This document shows positions 24,972 through 40,403 of a DNA stretch of 64,000 nt, piece after piece. The notes beneath the pieces were generated by a model. It had not been told where the DNA came from. It was given only the letters and a program-made list of their open reading frames with translations, and made no database searches. Origin of the DNA: Moringa oleifera (taxonomy: Eukaryota > Streptophyta > Magnoliopsida > Brassicales > Moringaceae); assembly GCA_021397835.1 (NCBI GenBank), contig JAJFZO010000407.1, positions 5,146,001 to 5,210,000 of the forward strand. The letters run 5' to 3'. Both the position numbers and the translations under genes were made by a program. The first letter of the stretch is position 1; every line of letters begins with the position of its first letter.

Positions 24972-27126
24972 ATGGAAACCGTATCAGAAGCGGAAGTAGA
25001 CACGCTCGTTCCCGAAGTGGGAGGCGCTGCCGGCGAAGGGGGAGATAGAGGCGCAAGCGGGGACGACTCCGTGGCGGTTGTGGGAGAGGGAACTGGGGGG
25101 CAAGGAGGCAGGGACAGAGTGAAGGGGCCATGGTCTCCGGAGGAGGACACAATTTTGAGCCAACTTGTCAGCAAGTTCGGGCCGAGGAATTGGAGTTTGA
25201 TCGCCCGAGGAATCGCTGGCCGCTCCGGCAAGTCCTGCCGCCTCAGGTGGTGTAATCAGCTCGACCCTGCCGTTAAGCGCAAGCCTTTTACAGGTACCTT
25301 ACTAGTTCGTACTGTTGGTGGATGCCTCCTCTTTCTTTTACCTTAATTTTGGGTTTCATAAATTGCAATTTTGGGTTTTCCTTTCTCTGAAATATTTTTT
25401 CTTTCAGTTTTGATTTTCTTAACTTTCGATTGGCGGCTATGCATGCTAGGGTAATGATTAGTGTTGTATCTATTTTTACATAATCAATATTGTGCTGGAT
25501 TAGCATAATTAAGGCAATTGTGGGCCTGGAATCTTCACTTGTAATTTTAGATTTTATGGAAATCTCATTATTTGATGTGCTTTCCAGTCGTAGTTGTAGC
25601 TTATTAATTGCTTATACCTTAGTGTGATTCACATAGAGTCGTGGACTGATCTAAGTTTTGCCAATTGTTTGAGGGAAGCTTTTTTTTTTTCCTAAAAAAA
25701 ATTTTCTTGGCTTTTTTTCATTTCATTATTCTGTTAAGCCCAGCTCTGAAGTCTAAACAAAACATAGTTTTCCAGGAAGACGTGGAGAAATAGTTATTGG
25801 TTTTTGTGTATATGTGGAAGACATACGCCGGTAATGATAGAACACAGTATCAGTCTAGTAGGTTTGGCAATGTAAAGCCATGATGACTTCTCAATTGCAA
25901 ACAGACGGCAAAGTCTGCAAGCATGAGACTGCCCAATTATGTTCAATTGATGTGTGCCTGTAGAGGCTTAGAGTGTAATTGGACATATATGTTTTAGCAT
26001 TTATGGCTCTCTTATTCACGACAACACAAGGCATAAGTGATTTCTTTTTATAGTTATACAATATATCTTCTTGGTAGCTCCTTGTAACGTTCTATGATAG
26101 CTTATGAAAATAGGAAAACACACCTTCTACTAATGTGTAGAATTGGAAAGAAAGCATCTAATGGAACTATTTAATAGCACTTTCAGCATATTAACTCTGT
26201 CTTTTTAGTGCTTTTGTGATGAATGAGACTGATGAAACAAATGCGCTACAGATGATGAGGACCGAATCATAATTGCGGCACATTCAGTACATGGGAACAA
26301 ATGGGCAGCAATTGCAAGGCTTCTACCAGGGAGAACAGATAATGCTATTAAGAACCATTGGAATTCTACCCTAAGGCGTCGGTGCACGGAGCTTGACAGG
26401 ATGAAGGTAGAATCTGGAAATATGGTTGAAGATGCTTGTTTAGACAAAACTAGAGCATCATCGGAAGAAACTCTGTCTTGTGGTGATATTACTTCACTCA
26501 AATCTTTGGACGGAAAAGATGGAAGTTCCATGGAAGTTTTGGATGATCAATATGAAGACAAGGCATTGGTAGAGGACCCATCTAGTCAGGAAGCAAAAGA
26601 ACAGCCTACACTGTTCCGTCCAGTGGCACGTGTAAGTGCTTTTAGTGTTTATAATCCTTCGGATGGCCCAGAAATTGATTTACCAAATCCAAGGCCAGTT
26701 CCAATGCAAGGGCCTCTAGTTCAAGCATCAAAACCAGATATTGGGATTTGCAAATCGCTTGAAGGAGCTTTCAGTGAGCGATTAGTGCCTCAACATTGTG
26801 GCTATGGCTGCTGTGGGATTCAAGGTGGTAGATGTCCTCAAAACTCTTTGTTGGGGCCAGAATTTGTGGAGTTCTCAGATCCACCAGCCTTTCCAAGTTA
26901 TGAATTGGCTGCAATAGCCACAGATATAAGTAACCTAGCGTGGCTCAAAAGTGGATTGGATAACAGTAGTGTCAAGGTGATGGATTCCACAGCTGGTAGG
27001 ATAATATCTCACGGTTCTCAAGTGCATAGGGGGCATTTTGAAGGGGATAACATGAATGACCGTTTCCATTCTGAACGGGGAAAGAACAAGTTAACAGGAA
27101 CAGTGGCAAATGTGCTATCAACGTAG
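24972..27126 (+). CDS. R2R3-MYB transcription factor (MYB1/25/109 type)
   Basis: Two exons: 24972-25293 and 26252-27126, giving 398 residues. A Gly-rich acidic N-terminus precedes the R2 repeat at about 51-102 with Trp54, Trp74 and Trp93, and the R3 repeat at about 105-153 with Phe106, Trp125 and Trp144. The segments [31 protein letters not shown] and [11 protein letters not shown] are those of the clade holding Arabidopsis MYB1, MYB25 and MYB109. No bHLH-interaction signature is seen in R3. The C-terminal half is acidic and Ser-rich and likely carries regulatory functions. These proteins bind DNA in the nucleus; several relatives are linked to stress and hormone responses. The intron sits in R3 after KPFT. 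The 5' exon is GC-rich compared with its surroundings. The frame extends upstream without an ATG, so the start at 24972 is taken. Confidence 0.92.
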
Positions 27127-29318
27127 ATTTGCAGACAACAGTTTTTGTTGTCAGGCCTTCATTTTTGGCCAGGAGCCACAGGAAAGTAGATATTATCTAG
27201 AAGAAGATTTCAACTTCTAGCATTACATGCAATCTATTGCAAATGGACATGCAATCAGAAAAGACCTACACTTACCCATCAGAAACTTGTGATTGCTATT
27301 GAAGAGCCAACAGGAAAAGCAAGACGAAAAGAGAAGCATAGAAGAAGCTTCTGAGTAACCTTTTGGTTTGATGGAATGCCTGAAACTCGTCTTCTGACTA
27401 TGAAGTTTGAAGTCATCTTGTACAGAAATACAAAGTGGTAGTTATTGGTTCATTGATCAAGTGGTGAGTGTTTGCATTGTCATGTGACTGATATGTTTGA
27501 CAAATGGGGAATGGCTTTCTCTTCAATTCACAGGTCTAACCTATTATTGCAACATGCCAGCTGTTCCACTGTTAACGTATGGCAGTCAGTGCTTGTTCTC
27601 TAATTGATTTATCTATTTGTCTGTGTCCCTTTTTTTGTGTGATTGTGAGGCTGCAAGCTCCATTTCTTCCTTCATTCAGCATCAACTTCATTCTTCACTC
27701 TTATTACAATCACTCTAATTTTTTCTCTTGCATTGCATAGTAGCACGATCCTGAGTGACTGCTTGCACATTTAAGGTATAGCTGAGCTTCAATTCACGAG
27801 TCTTACACCCATATGTTGAGATTGACAAAAGTATCTTATGTTGTAAATTACAGCTGATTTATTTGAATATGAGTCAATTTTTGGGTTTATGTGGGTTAGC
27901 TATAAAGACCACATGTTGACTGTTCATGAGAAATATCTTTCAGAATGAGAAACGGGTCCCTTTAAGTAGTTTACTGTTTGAACGGGATTGTATGATGGTG
28001 GTCAAGTTGGGGATGTGATGTAGAATGGTGAATCATTAGTGCAATTTGCGCTTTGCAGTTACATTGTATGCCTTGAGCACTTGAATTATATAAAACCCCT
28101 CTGACAACCAACTCTAGAAAGCTTTTTCAAGCCAAGCCTTGACTGATTACTTGTCTATGAAGAGAGAGGATAGAAGTGCAAGAGATGAAAGTATCTTTAG
28201 ATGCAAAGCAACTTTGGAGCGATGACAAAGCAGAGTGAAAGGTAAGTTTGGTGTTGACAGAAAGTAGGAGCCATATGGGGTCTGGATGCTTCAAAACCCT
28301 GACCTTTAAATGTGCAAGGAAAAGGGTGTTCCCTGCGTTTGCTAAATACAAATGGTAGCTAGAGAAGCCCGGGATTGAGACACAGATTTTCTTCCATGCC
28401 TTGCTAGAGATTGAGAGCGACTTATTCATACCAGGGCTTGTGTGTAAGAGCAAACATGCATGACCGCTGTGCTTTTATAACATCCAGCCTGTAAATTATG
28501 GGATACCCAGACGGTAATAGAGCTGGATATTTATAATACAGAGTCAAATTGGTTTCTTGGTAACAGGATGATGGATCAAATATAAACAGACTCATAGATG
28601 AATTACAATTTGAACAACAATTAGGTGGCCTACTACTTGTGTTCTGTGGCTGTTTGCCAAATAATTGGAAGATGATATGAAATCACATGGTAGCAATTAA
28701 CCAGCACCACTTAAAACATGACCTGAGAGGCTGAGACTTACTACTTGCTCCCCTACCGGTTCTCAACAAGAAAGTGAATTGGTTCCACATTATTGACGCA
28801 TGAAAGAGATTCAAAACTGTTCTCCTCCTACTCTGGGGTTGTTGGTCTTAAATAATTTTGGTCTCTTTAGGAAGCGGATATTCAATTACAGGGCTTTTAG
28901 ATTCAGATTTCTACCTAGCTTTTTGATTAAGGTAAAAGAACAATAAATGAAGGTTATACAAAGGGTTTAGCTGGAAATTCATTGTTTCATTAATGGCCTC
29001 TGCAACAATTAAACCCTGCAATTATCATCCTTTTTACTAAGGAACATGGAAAGAGACATGATCAATTCCACCTAGGCTTCAAAATTCCCTTCTAACTTGT
29101 GAAAGTTTAAAGCTAAAAACAACTTGGAAGATAGCTAATATTATAGAGAATCTTCTTTGTTCTTTCTCTCTTTTTCTTTGATGAAAGTGATATTCATAAT
29201 ACAAAAGGGAGAGGTTCACTGAATTTAGGCAATGGATTCTTAATATTGGATTCTGATTATCCCTAACAAAATCCTGAGTCAGCAAGCATTTCTAATTTGT
29301 CTGTAAAAACAAATTTGA

Positions 29319-29350
29319 TAAATAAATAAATAAATAAATATATATATATA
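29319..29350. repeat. (TAAA)n and (TA)n compound microsatellite
   Basis: Five to six TAAA/AAAT units followed directly by about five TA units. Confidence 0.85.
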
Positions 29351-30531
29351 ATTAAATTATGCATGCATGTAGTTCCACTAGGTTAACACGTAAAATCGTG
29401 AGCTTCCATGGATTTCTGAGGAAATGGCAGTCCTTTAATTCTTTTTTTTTTAAATGAAAAATTATTATTATTATTATTTTCAGTAAATTAAGTGCGCATC
29501 AATGCCACTGTGGATTTTGGAATTTTCCCCTTTTTCTTTTCGCTCTCGTTTTTTCCTTTTTCTTCTTTTTTTTAATAAATTAATAATAATTTAAAGTTAG
29601 CTTTTGCACTAAAACAGATTATGCAAGTATCCCTGTCATGTCATGGGATGGTCCACTCGGTCAACCGCTTCACGACTCTATATGGGATCCCTAAGAGATT
29701 TACTTTACTAACATGGTACGACTGTCCATGAATCTTGATGCACAGTACCTTTCTCAGCGACATCTGTTCATGATACCTGTTGTCTGCTTGTGATTTCCTG
29801 AATCCGAAGGCAGTTGCAGGTTAAAAAACCCCTATCCAGAAGCACTGGATCATTGCCTTAGGTTTGATGTAACAAAAGCCTAAGCTTACCGTATTAATCG
29901 GCGTATCGATTAACTGAAAGCCCTCAAGCTGCTAAAAAGTCTAAAATACTGGGAATGACTTGTTTAATGGGCTAACCAGCTAAACCAAATCCTGTTGTTT
30001 AATTACTGAAATACCCCCCTTTCTTACAGCAGAATTTGATGTTATCTCAGAAAAGACAGGGAGAGAGATGTCCTTTGGCCATAAAAGCCGAGAGTTTTAC
30101 TTTGGTTGATGGAGAGAAAAAGAGCGAGAAAGAGAAAGAAAATGACGAAAGAATTTCATTATCCGATATGTGATTCTTAACATCAAAGGCTACGCATTTT
30201 GCTTGTTCAGCCTGTGAGGGTGATCTTCTCAGGAGTATGTGTTCCTGCAATCTAAGCCGTCGGATCTTTTCGAATCATCTAAGATCACACAAACATGTAC
30301 CATCAGCGGAACAGAATCCACTTAGGACAAAGATCCCAGTACAGCCCCGAATCTTGCAAACGTTTTTTCTATTTCCTTTGTTTTCTGCTTTTTATCAATG
30401 AAATCTCCTCTCAGTTCCCATGGCACACACACACTGCACGTTTCTGTTCTGCAGTGCAGTGTGTCTCAGTTCAAAGTCTTCTTCCAAGCACAAGTCTTCG
30501 TCTTTGAAAGCCATTGTTCACGTCCTTAGAC

Positions 30532-30550
30532 CTCTCTCTCTCTCTCTCTC
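30532..30550. repeat. (TC)n tract
   Basis: A CT-dinucleotide run about 280 bases before the RING-CH start codon. Such tracts are frequent in plant 5' UTRs and core promoters. Confidence 0.8.
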
Positions 30551-30827
30551 GTCTGCGCGTTCTTCAATGTAGACAAATTATGTGGAGCTTCTTTTTTGAT
30601 GAATTACGCTTGTGTGGAATCTTCAAGTTTTGTAAGCAAAGAGTTGATGGAGTTTAGGGTAACCTAATCCAATACCCACATCTTTAAATTCTTAGATTTT
30701 GCTCGCACTTTCTTCCCACAAACACTTGAACCAGTTGCTGGTGAACCGCCGACAAAACTTGAAACTTGGAGCTCCTTCATGCTCTCAGACAAGCTTTACT
30801 AACTCCACTAGTTCGTTCTGGTTTGAA

Positions 30828-33053
30828 ATGTCGGACATCGATTTGGAACAAGGCACCCAACACCGTCGCTGCGCCGCTGGAAGCGACGTTAGCGCCGGGG
30901 ATGCTAGCGTCTGCTTCTCCGATGCCGAGGAGGGCTCCTGCTACTCCCAGTTCTACTCAACTACAGGTGGGTCTTATGATGAGTATAGCTTCGCTTGCGT
31001 GTCCGATGGGGAGGTTTGCACTGGTGCCTACCCTGATTCAAGGAGGGTCTCCTCGGTGTCTGATTGCTCGGTGGAGGTGGAGACAGAGAGTGGAATTCCT
31101 GAAATCAAGGTGCATTTGGCCAAAGTGGAGAGAGATTGCAGGATTTGCCACCTGGGTTTGGAGAGCAACAGCCATGAATCTGGTGCTCCCATCGAACTAG
31201 GCTGTTCTTGCAAAGATGATTTGGCTGCTGCTCACAAGCAGTGTGCTGAAGCATGGTTCAAGATCAAGGGAAACAAGTGAGTAACAAACCTCAGCTTCTT
31301 TTCATGTTCTTGGCCTTTATAACTCTGTGTTTTGAGCTTACTTTTGATAATCTCTGTGACACTCAAGATGCCCATTTGATAGTTCTTAGCATTTTTACAA
31401 TTCTTGGTCTTTACAACTTTGTGTTTTGAGCTTTCTTTTGATTATCTCTTTGAGACTCAACATGTCCACTTGATTGTTCTTAGCATTTTTTAACAAGTTT
31501 GAGTCTTTGTTCTTTCTCCAGATTTTTCTGTTTATGGGTTAACTTTGTATGCATTAGGCTTTCATCAAGAATTACCCTTTCTATTGATCTAGATTTTCTC
31601 TGCTTCTTGAAGCCGAAGGACTATTGGCAATAATTACCCACTAAAGAGAAATCACTTTATTATTATGGGTGTTGGGTTCTGAAAATTACAGCTAAATTAA
31701 TTTATTAAATGCTGAAATATAATGCAGGAAGCTCTGAGTATATAAACACAATAAATTTGACTCCATAGAAGGGAAAATTCAAAGGAAATTAGGTCTATCA
31801 AAGAAGAGAAAAAGTAAAGCAAAATGGAAAAGATAAAGCACTTGGAAGTCCGCTGATTTTTCCCAATTCCATGGCTGCGCCATCTCCTTTTCCTATTTGA
31901 GAATCTCTCCATTTTCTCCTTTGTAATACTCTTTCCTTTTGTGAGAGTGGAGATTTGACCAGCTATTGATGTTTATCTTGTTTAAGGATTGCTTCTCACT
32001 AGGGCACCACCATGTATCTCTTTAATTGGTTAAATGCAGATTCCAAATGTTATATTCTCTGGCACCAATGACTTCTTTTTTGTGCAAAGTATCATCAGAT
32101 GCTGAAGTATTCATCCACTTTGCTCATAGCGCGTTGAGATTTCCATATACCAGATAGTTGTATGTATATCCCTTGTTCACTGTTCTACAAGTTGTGTTGT
32201 CTGAACGATGACAAAGATTGTCTGTTAAGATCTTTTATCTTCTTTCTGGAAATCTTTAGGACATGTCATATTGTCATACGCAATAATGAAACTTGGTCTG
32301 TGGATCTAAGAGGAATATGTTTTCTAAGATCTAAAATGAGCAGAAAGATACCTGTCTTGATTTTCAAGCCATCGGAACTGATCAGCAGTGCAGCTCTCTG
32401 TGCAATAAAACTTTCAGGGAAGTGGTTGGTTAACCTTCAATACTTTACTTCCTTCTCTGAAGAGAGAATTTACAGGGAAGAGATTGTATTGATATCTTAA
32501 ATAGTCATCCTAGAACCTTCACCGATTTAGTATCAGATCATTGTTTTTCTCCTTTTTCATCCATCCCAGTGACTCATCTTCTCTTGCAATCTAGAACTTG
32601 TTCCTGGTTAAATGCCATCTAGAGTCGGGTTCTGATTCTTAATTGTTGGATTTCGGGGAGTATTTTCTGCCTTGTGATTTCGGGTATCAAATAGAGTGAT
32701 TAGTCCTTATCTGTCTATATGCATAGACAATCCCAAATTTTGAATTGGTTCACTATGGATATTAGTCTCTTTTATGTTCTCTCTCGTGTTGATTCAGTTC
32801 TTAATTTTGTAGGACTTGCGAGATTTGCCATTCAATTGCACGCAATGTTGCTGGAGCGATCGAGATTGAGTCGACAGAGCAGTCCAACTCCAATGAGGCC
32901 AGCAACGCCACTGCAACGGCGATTTCAGCATCGGCACCTCAAGCAGAGACCCGGAGTTTCTGGCATGGCCACCGCTTCCTGAATTTCCTCCTGGCTTGCA
33001 TGGTATTTGCTTTTGTCATATCATGGCTCTTCCACTTCAACGTGCCATCGTGA
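30828..33053 (+). CDS. RING-CH (MARCH-like) membrane E3 ubiquitin ligase
   Basis: Two exons: 30828-31276 and 32813-33053, giving 229 residues. The RING-CH finger has the C4HC3 order with Cys104, Cys107, Cys126, Cys128, His136, Cys139, Cys152 and Cys155; the exon junction lies inside the finger, just before TCEICHS. An acidic Ser-rich N-terminus precedes it. One hydrophobic segment (FLNFLLACMVFAFVISWLF) sits at the extreme C-terminus, only a few residues before the end, as in tail-anchored proteins. Most MARCH proteins have two or more membrane spans, so this is the one-span plant form. Expected role: ubiquitination of membrane-associated substrates with an E2 enzyme; the target is unknown. 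The start is the first ATG in frame; the frame upstream is open but lacks one. Confidence 0.88.
31307..31492. repeat. Tandem duplication inside the RING-CH intron
   Basis: Two copies of about 90 bases with an offset of 94 (31307-31396 and 31401-31491). Both begin TTCTTGGYCTTTA, contain TTTGAGCTT and end TTCTTAGCATTTTT. They differ at roughly a tenth to a sixth of positions by eye. Confidence 0.8.
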
Positions 33054-33695
33054 TGAACTTCCACGAAAAAGAAAACTTTCAAAAAAGGGAAGGAAAAGAA
33101 AAGAAAAGGAAACAAGAAGAAAAATGTCACGAGGAGAGGTGCCAGCAAAATTTCTTGTTGCGATTGTAGTAATGTGATGGTTGTTGGGCACTTAGGGCCA
33201 ATATCTTCTCGACAATACCTGTAGAGAATTTGCTATATCTATATACATGCATATCCCACATATTTATCAGAGCTTCTGTCTTCCTTTCGTATTCAAGAAT
33301 CACACATACAACCCAAAAAGAAGGGCTTTTGCTGTCCCTTTGTTAGAGGTGATTCTTTGGACTGTGAATTCGGTTTTCAGAAAAGTGGTTAGAATCAGAT
33401 TGTTCTTCAATAAAAATGGTTTAAACTCATCTAGGCATCCTTCTAACATTAATAAACAGAAATGAAAACCTGGAGAAACCTTGTATCATATCAGGGAGGA
33501 GGTACAAGAAACAAGAGGTAGACCCCCATGTTGGACTGAAATGTAAGCCAGAACAATTACCAATCCTGTGATGTTGTGAAAGCTCAAACATCAAAACGGA
33601 ATCATCTGAGAAACAAGGAATAAATACAAGAGCCTGAAGGGAACCTATGAGGGGGAAAGCAAGAAATATGCAAAAACAAAAGAAGCTATACAAAT
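33054..33695. other. Convergent spacer RING-CH / BSK
   Basis: About 0.64 kb expected to contain two facing 3' UTRs. A purine-rich AGGAAAAG stretch at about 33080-33125 follows the RING-CH stop. No coding sequence seen. Confidence 0.5.
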
Positions 33696-37661
<3,966 letters not shown>

Positions 37662-40403
37662 TGACGGAGAGATGGATTAAACGAACAGAGGTGAAGCTAT
37701 GCCAATCAATTCGAGTGATCAGACAGCGTGCATTTCTGCTCTGCAATTGTAGTTCAGTCAAACAAGTTTCAATTTGGGAGAAGAAAAGGGAAGCCAAAGA
37801 GCATTTGGTATGGATCCAAGGTTAGTTGCTTCAGCTTTTTAGCTGCCTTTCTATTCACTCTCCCTCTTAGTCTCCCTAACTTCATAACCAAAAGAATTTT
37901 TTAAAACAAAACTCAGATTATTATTTGATACACAGTGATTTTGTTAAATATCTGCTTATCCATGTGTCCCTATCGCGGTTCATGTGTGCGTTTGCAAAGT
38001 GCCTTTTCTCTCTTTCCCCGCACGTCTCATCATTCCCACCTCTCTCTCTCTCTCTGTTATCCTCAGGGGTATTTCAGAGATTTCGCTCCCTTTTTAAAAA
38101 ACGGAAATTACATTTTTGGCAGATAATGGTGGTCTAAGGCGGCGGGATTAACGGTCGGATTCGGTGGGTTACAAGTCAAAGCAATCAAGGGATGACTATA
38201 GCAAATCGTATGATTGAGAGATTTAAATATTAAACGCTGTCGTTTTTAAGGCCTTATCAGCTCATCTTTTAAACGGTCAAATGTTGATGCAACAAGTTTA
38301 ACACAGCTAAGTAAGATCATCAATCCATTCTGACCATTTAAAAATTTTGTCTTAGAGAGGAACCTGCAATTAGACTTTGTTTCACTAATCATAAAGCTTA
38401 ATTACTCCAATTTGCAGCAAAAAGATTAAACTTTTAAACAAATTAAAGTTCACCTGGGAGTTACCAAGACAAAAGGGTTGCTTAATTTGGTTTACACGAA
38501 TTGGGGTCTAGACAAATCATTTGGGTTGCTTAATGAAGATGTGTATTTGTTAGTGGCAGATTAGAAGAATGGTTAGGATTAGAGATGAAGTAAGGTTTAT
38601 GCATATCAGAACTAAGAATCATATTGGTACCTACTCCAGAAGATTGGTGCAACATGATTGCAATCCCATTATCTCCACTTCAAGAAATAGTAATAATACA
38701 GAAAAAAATAAGGAAAGAAAATGGTTATTATAGATAAATTTACTTATTCATGAAGTAAATACCCACGAGCAATTATGGATTTCAAGTGTAAAATAATATA
38801 GGACTAATGGGTATGGCATGAGATAGAGAGAGAGAGAGAGAGTTTTGGACATGACTTACCTTAGAATTCAATCATGTTATTGTCACTTAATGGAAAAGTT
38901 ACAAAGGGTAAGCAGCTTTATACAGTACAATTTATCATTATTTTCATCCAATTTGACTGTGTAAGAGCCCTAAATCAATTGGAAACCCTAAATGGGTCAG
39001 TAACCTAAGAATAAATGAATGAAAGGAGCAGAGTGAATGAGTGACAGACTTGGGATAATTATTAGTATCACTCAATTAGGGGTCAAGGGGGATCCCTTTC
39101 AAGGAAAAGGGAATTAGGAGAGGGGAATGTAAAGGGAGAAAGTGGTCGTTGGTAAGACATGCAACAATGATAGCGTTTGCGTTGCGCCCTTTCTGAGACT
39201 TATCACAAACACCACTGTCCCCCTAGGCATTTTTTCTTTATTGACTGACTCTTTCGCAGCTTAATTTGCGGCCAACACCGCTTTTGGGGGCATACCCACA
39301 ACCGGTGGGGCACGGGCACGCCTACGCCTGCATTGCGAGATCAGCAAGCATATGGGGCCTCTCTGCTGTCGAGTGTCAGACAAAAGAAACAGAGCCCACA
39401 TTGGCTGCCAAAGACAACCTAGCCGGGGACACCCCCCATTATCTTCGAATCTAAAAGAGATCAACAATAAAGAATAGAATGAACAAAATGACAGGTAGGC
39501 ATGTTTTCCTTTCTTTCCTTTAATAATGTTAGAGAGAGAAAATTAACTGAATCCAATGACCAAATTACCTTGGTCTGCTCAGAAGAGGCATGAGACCCTG
39601 ATAACAAAGATTTTGATGAATTTATGATTTACTAAGCCATTTAAGCAGCAAGTAAACATTGGATTGTTGCATGTCACATGGGCTGTATAGTAGAACAGAC
39701 AGCAAGGAAAAAACTGAAAATTTTTGTCCATAGAATGTGCTAGAGAGATTTTGTGATGTACAAAGAGAAAAGATGGGAGACATGATTTGATGTTGTGATA
39801 AAGAGAAGCATCCATGTGATGGGAAGGGTTTTTTTTTTTTTTGGATCTTTCATAGTAGCAATGTTTGGGGTACAAAGGGGCATTTAGACTAGTCCATTTT
39901 TTCTAGATAGACAAGATGCATTTACTTGAATAACATCACAGGCTAATAGTGACAAATTAATGGCATGTGCTCACCAACTCTCATGTCAATATCATCTATG
40001 GATTTCTAGTTCAAACTTCTGTCTCAAGGATGACATAAGACGTCAAATTCCAATTGCCTTTGGTTTGAGGAAATAGAATGATATCCATAGCATGGGAGAC
40101 AACTATACAACATTAAATTAACAGAGGAAGCAACAAAAACTGCAAAAATTCCATTATACACGCTGACGCTGATGATAGATGAGATGGTTCACGGGATAAA
40201 CAAGGGAGCACTGACTGTAAATTAGAAATGCGCATAACCCGAATTCTTTTTTTTTTAAAAAAAAAAAGACAACAAAATTTAGCAATCTTGGGGAAAGAGG
40301 CAAACCACTATAACCAATTAAACCCTTTCGATCCAAGGTCTTAAAATATTTAAGCAGGCATCCTGGCGCTAGCCTCTGTTACAGCAATACCAGCTTCCAT
40401 TAT
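37662..40403. other. Intergenic region BSK / IPCS
   Basis: About 2.7 kb. It holds the BSK promoter, (TC)n at about 38039-38056, (GA)n at about 38823-38842, and an isolated GC-rich block at about 39160-39440 that I cannot explain. The rest is A/T-rich. The right end should be the 3' UTR of the IPCS gene. No supported gene. Confidence 0.55.
38823..38842. repeat. (GA)n microsatellite
   Basis: Nine to ten GA units in the BSK-IPCS spacer. Confidence 0.8.

Larger units (their letters stand above)
27127..30827. other. Intergenic region MYB / RING-CH
   Basis: About 3.7 kb. The first few hundred bases should be MYB 3' UTR. A (TAAA)n tract joined to (TA)n lies at about 29319-29350 and a (TC)n tract at about 30532-30550 just upstream of the RING-CH gene. 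TATA-like boxes occur near 28088 (plus) and 28480-28530 (minus), around a weak open frame at 28127-28453, so a short non-coding transcript is possible. No supported coding gene. Confidence 0.5.

Noticed and set aside
28127..28453. 108-residue open frame on the minus strand in the MYB/RING-CH spacer
   Set aside because: No early ATG and no known motif; nearby TATA-like words are common in A/T-rich DNA. A non-coding transcript remains possible.
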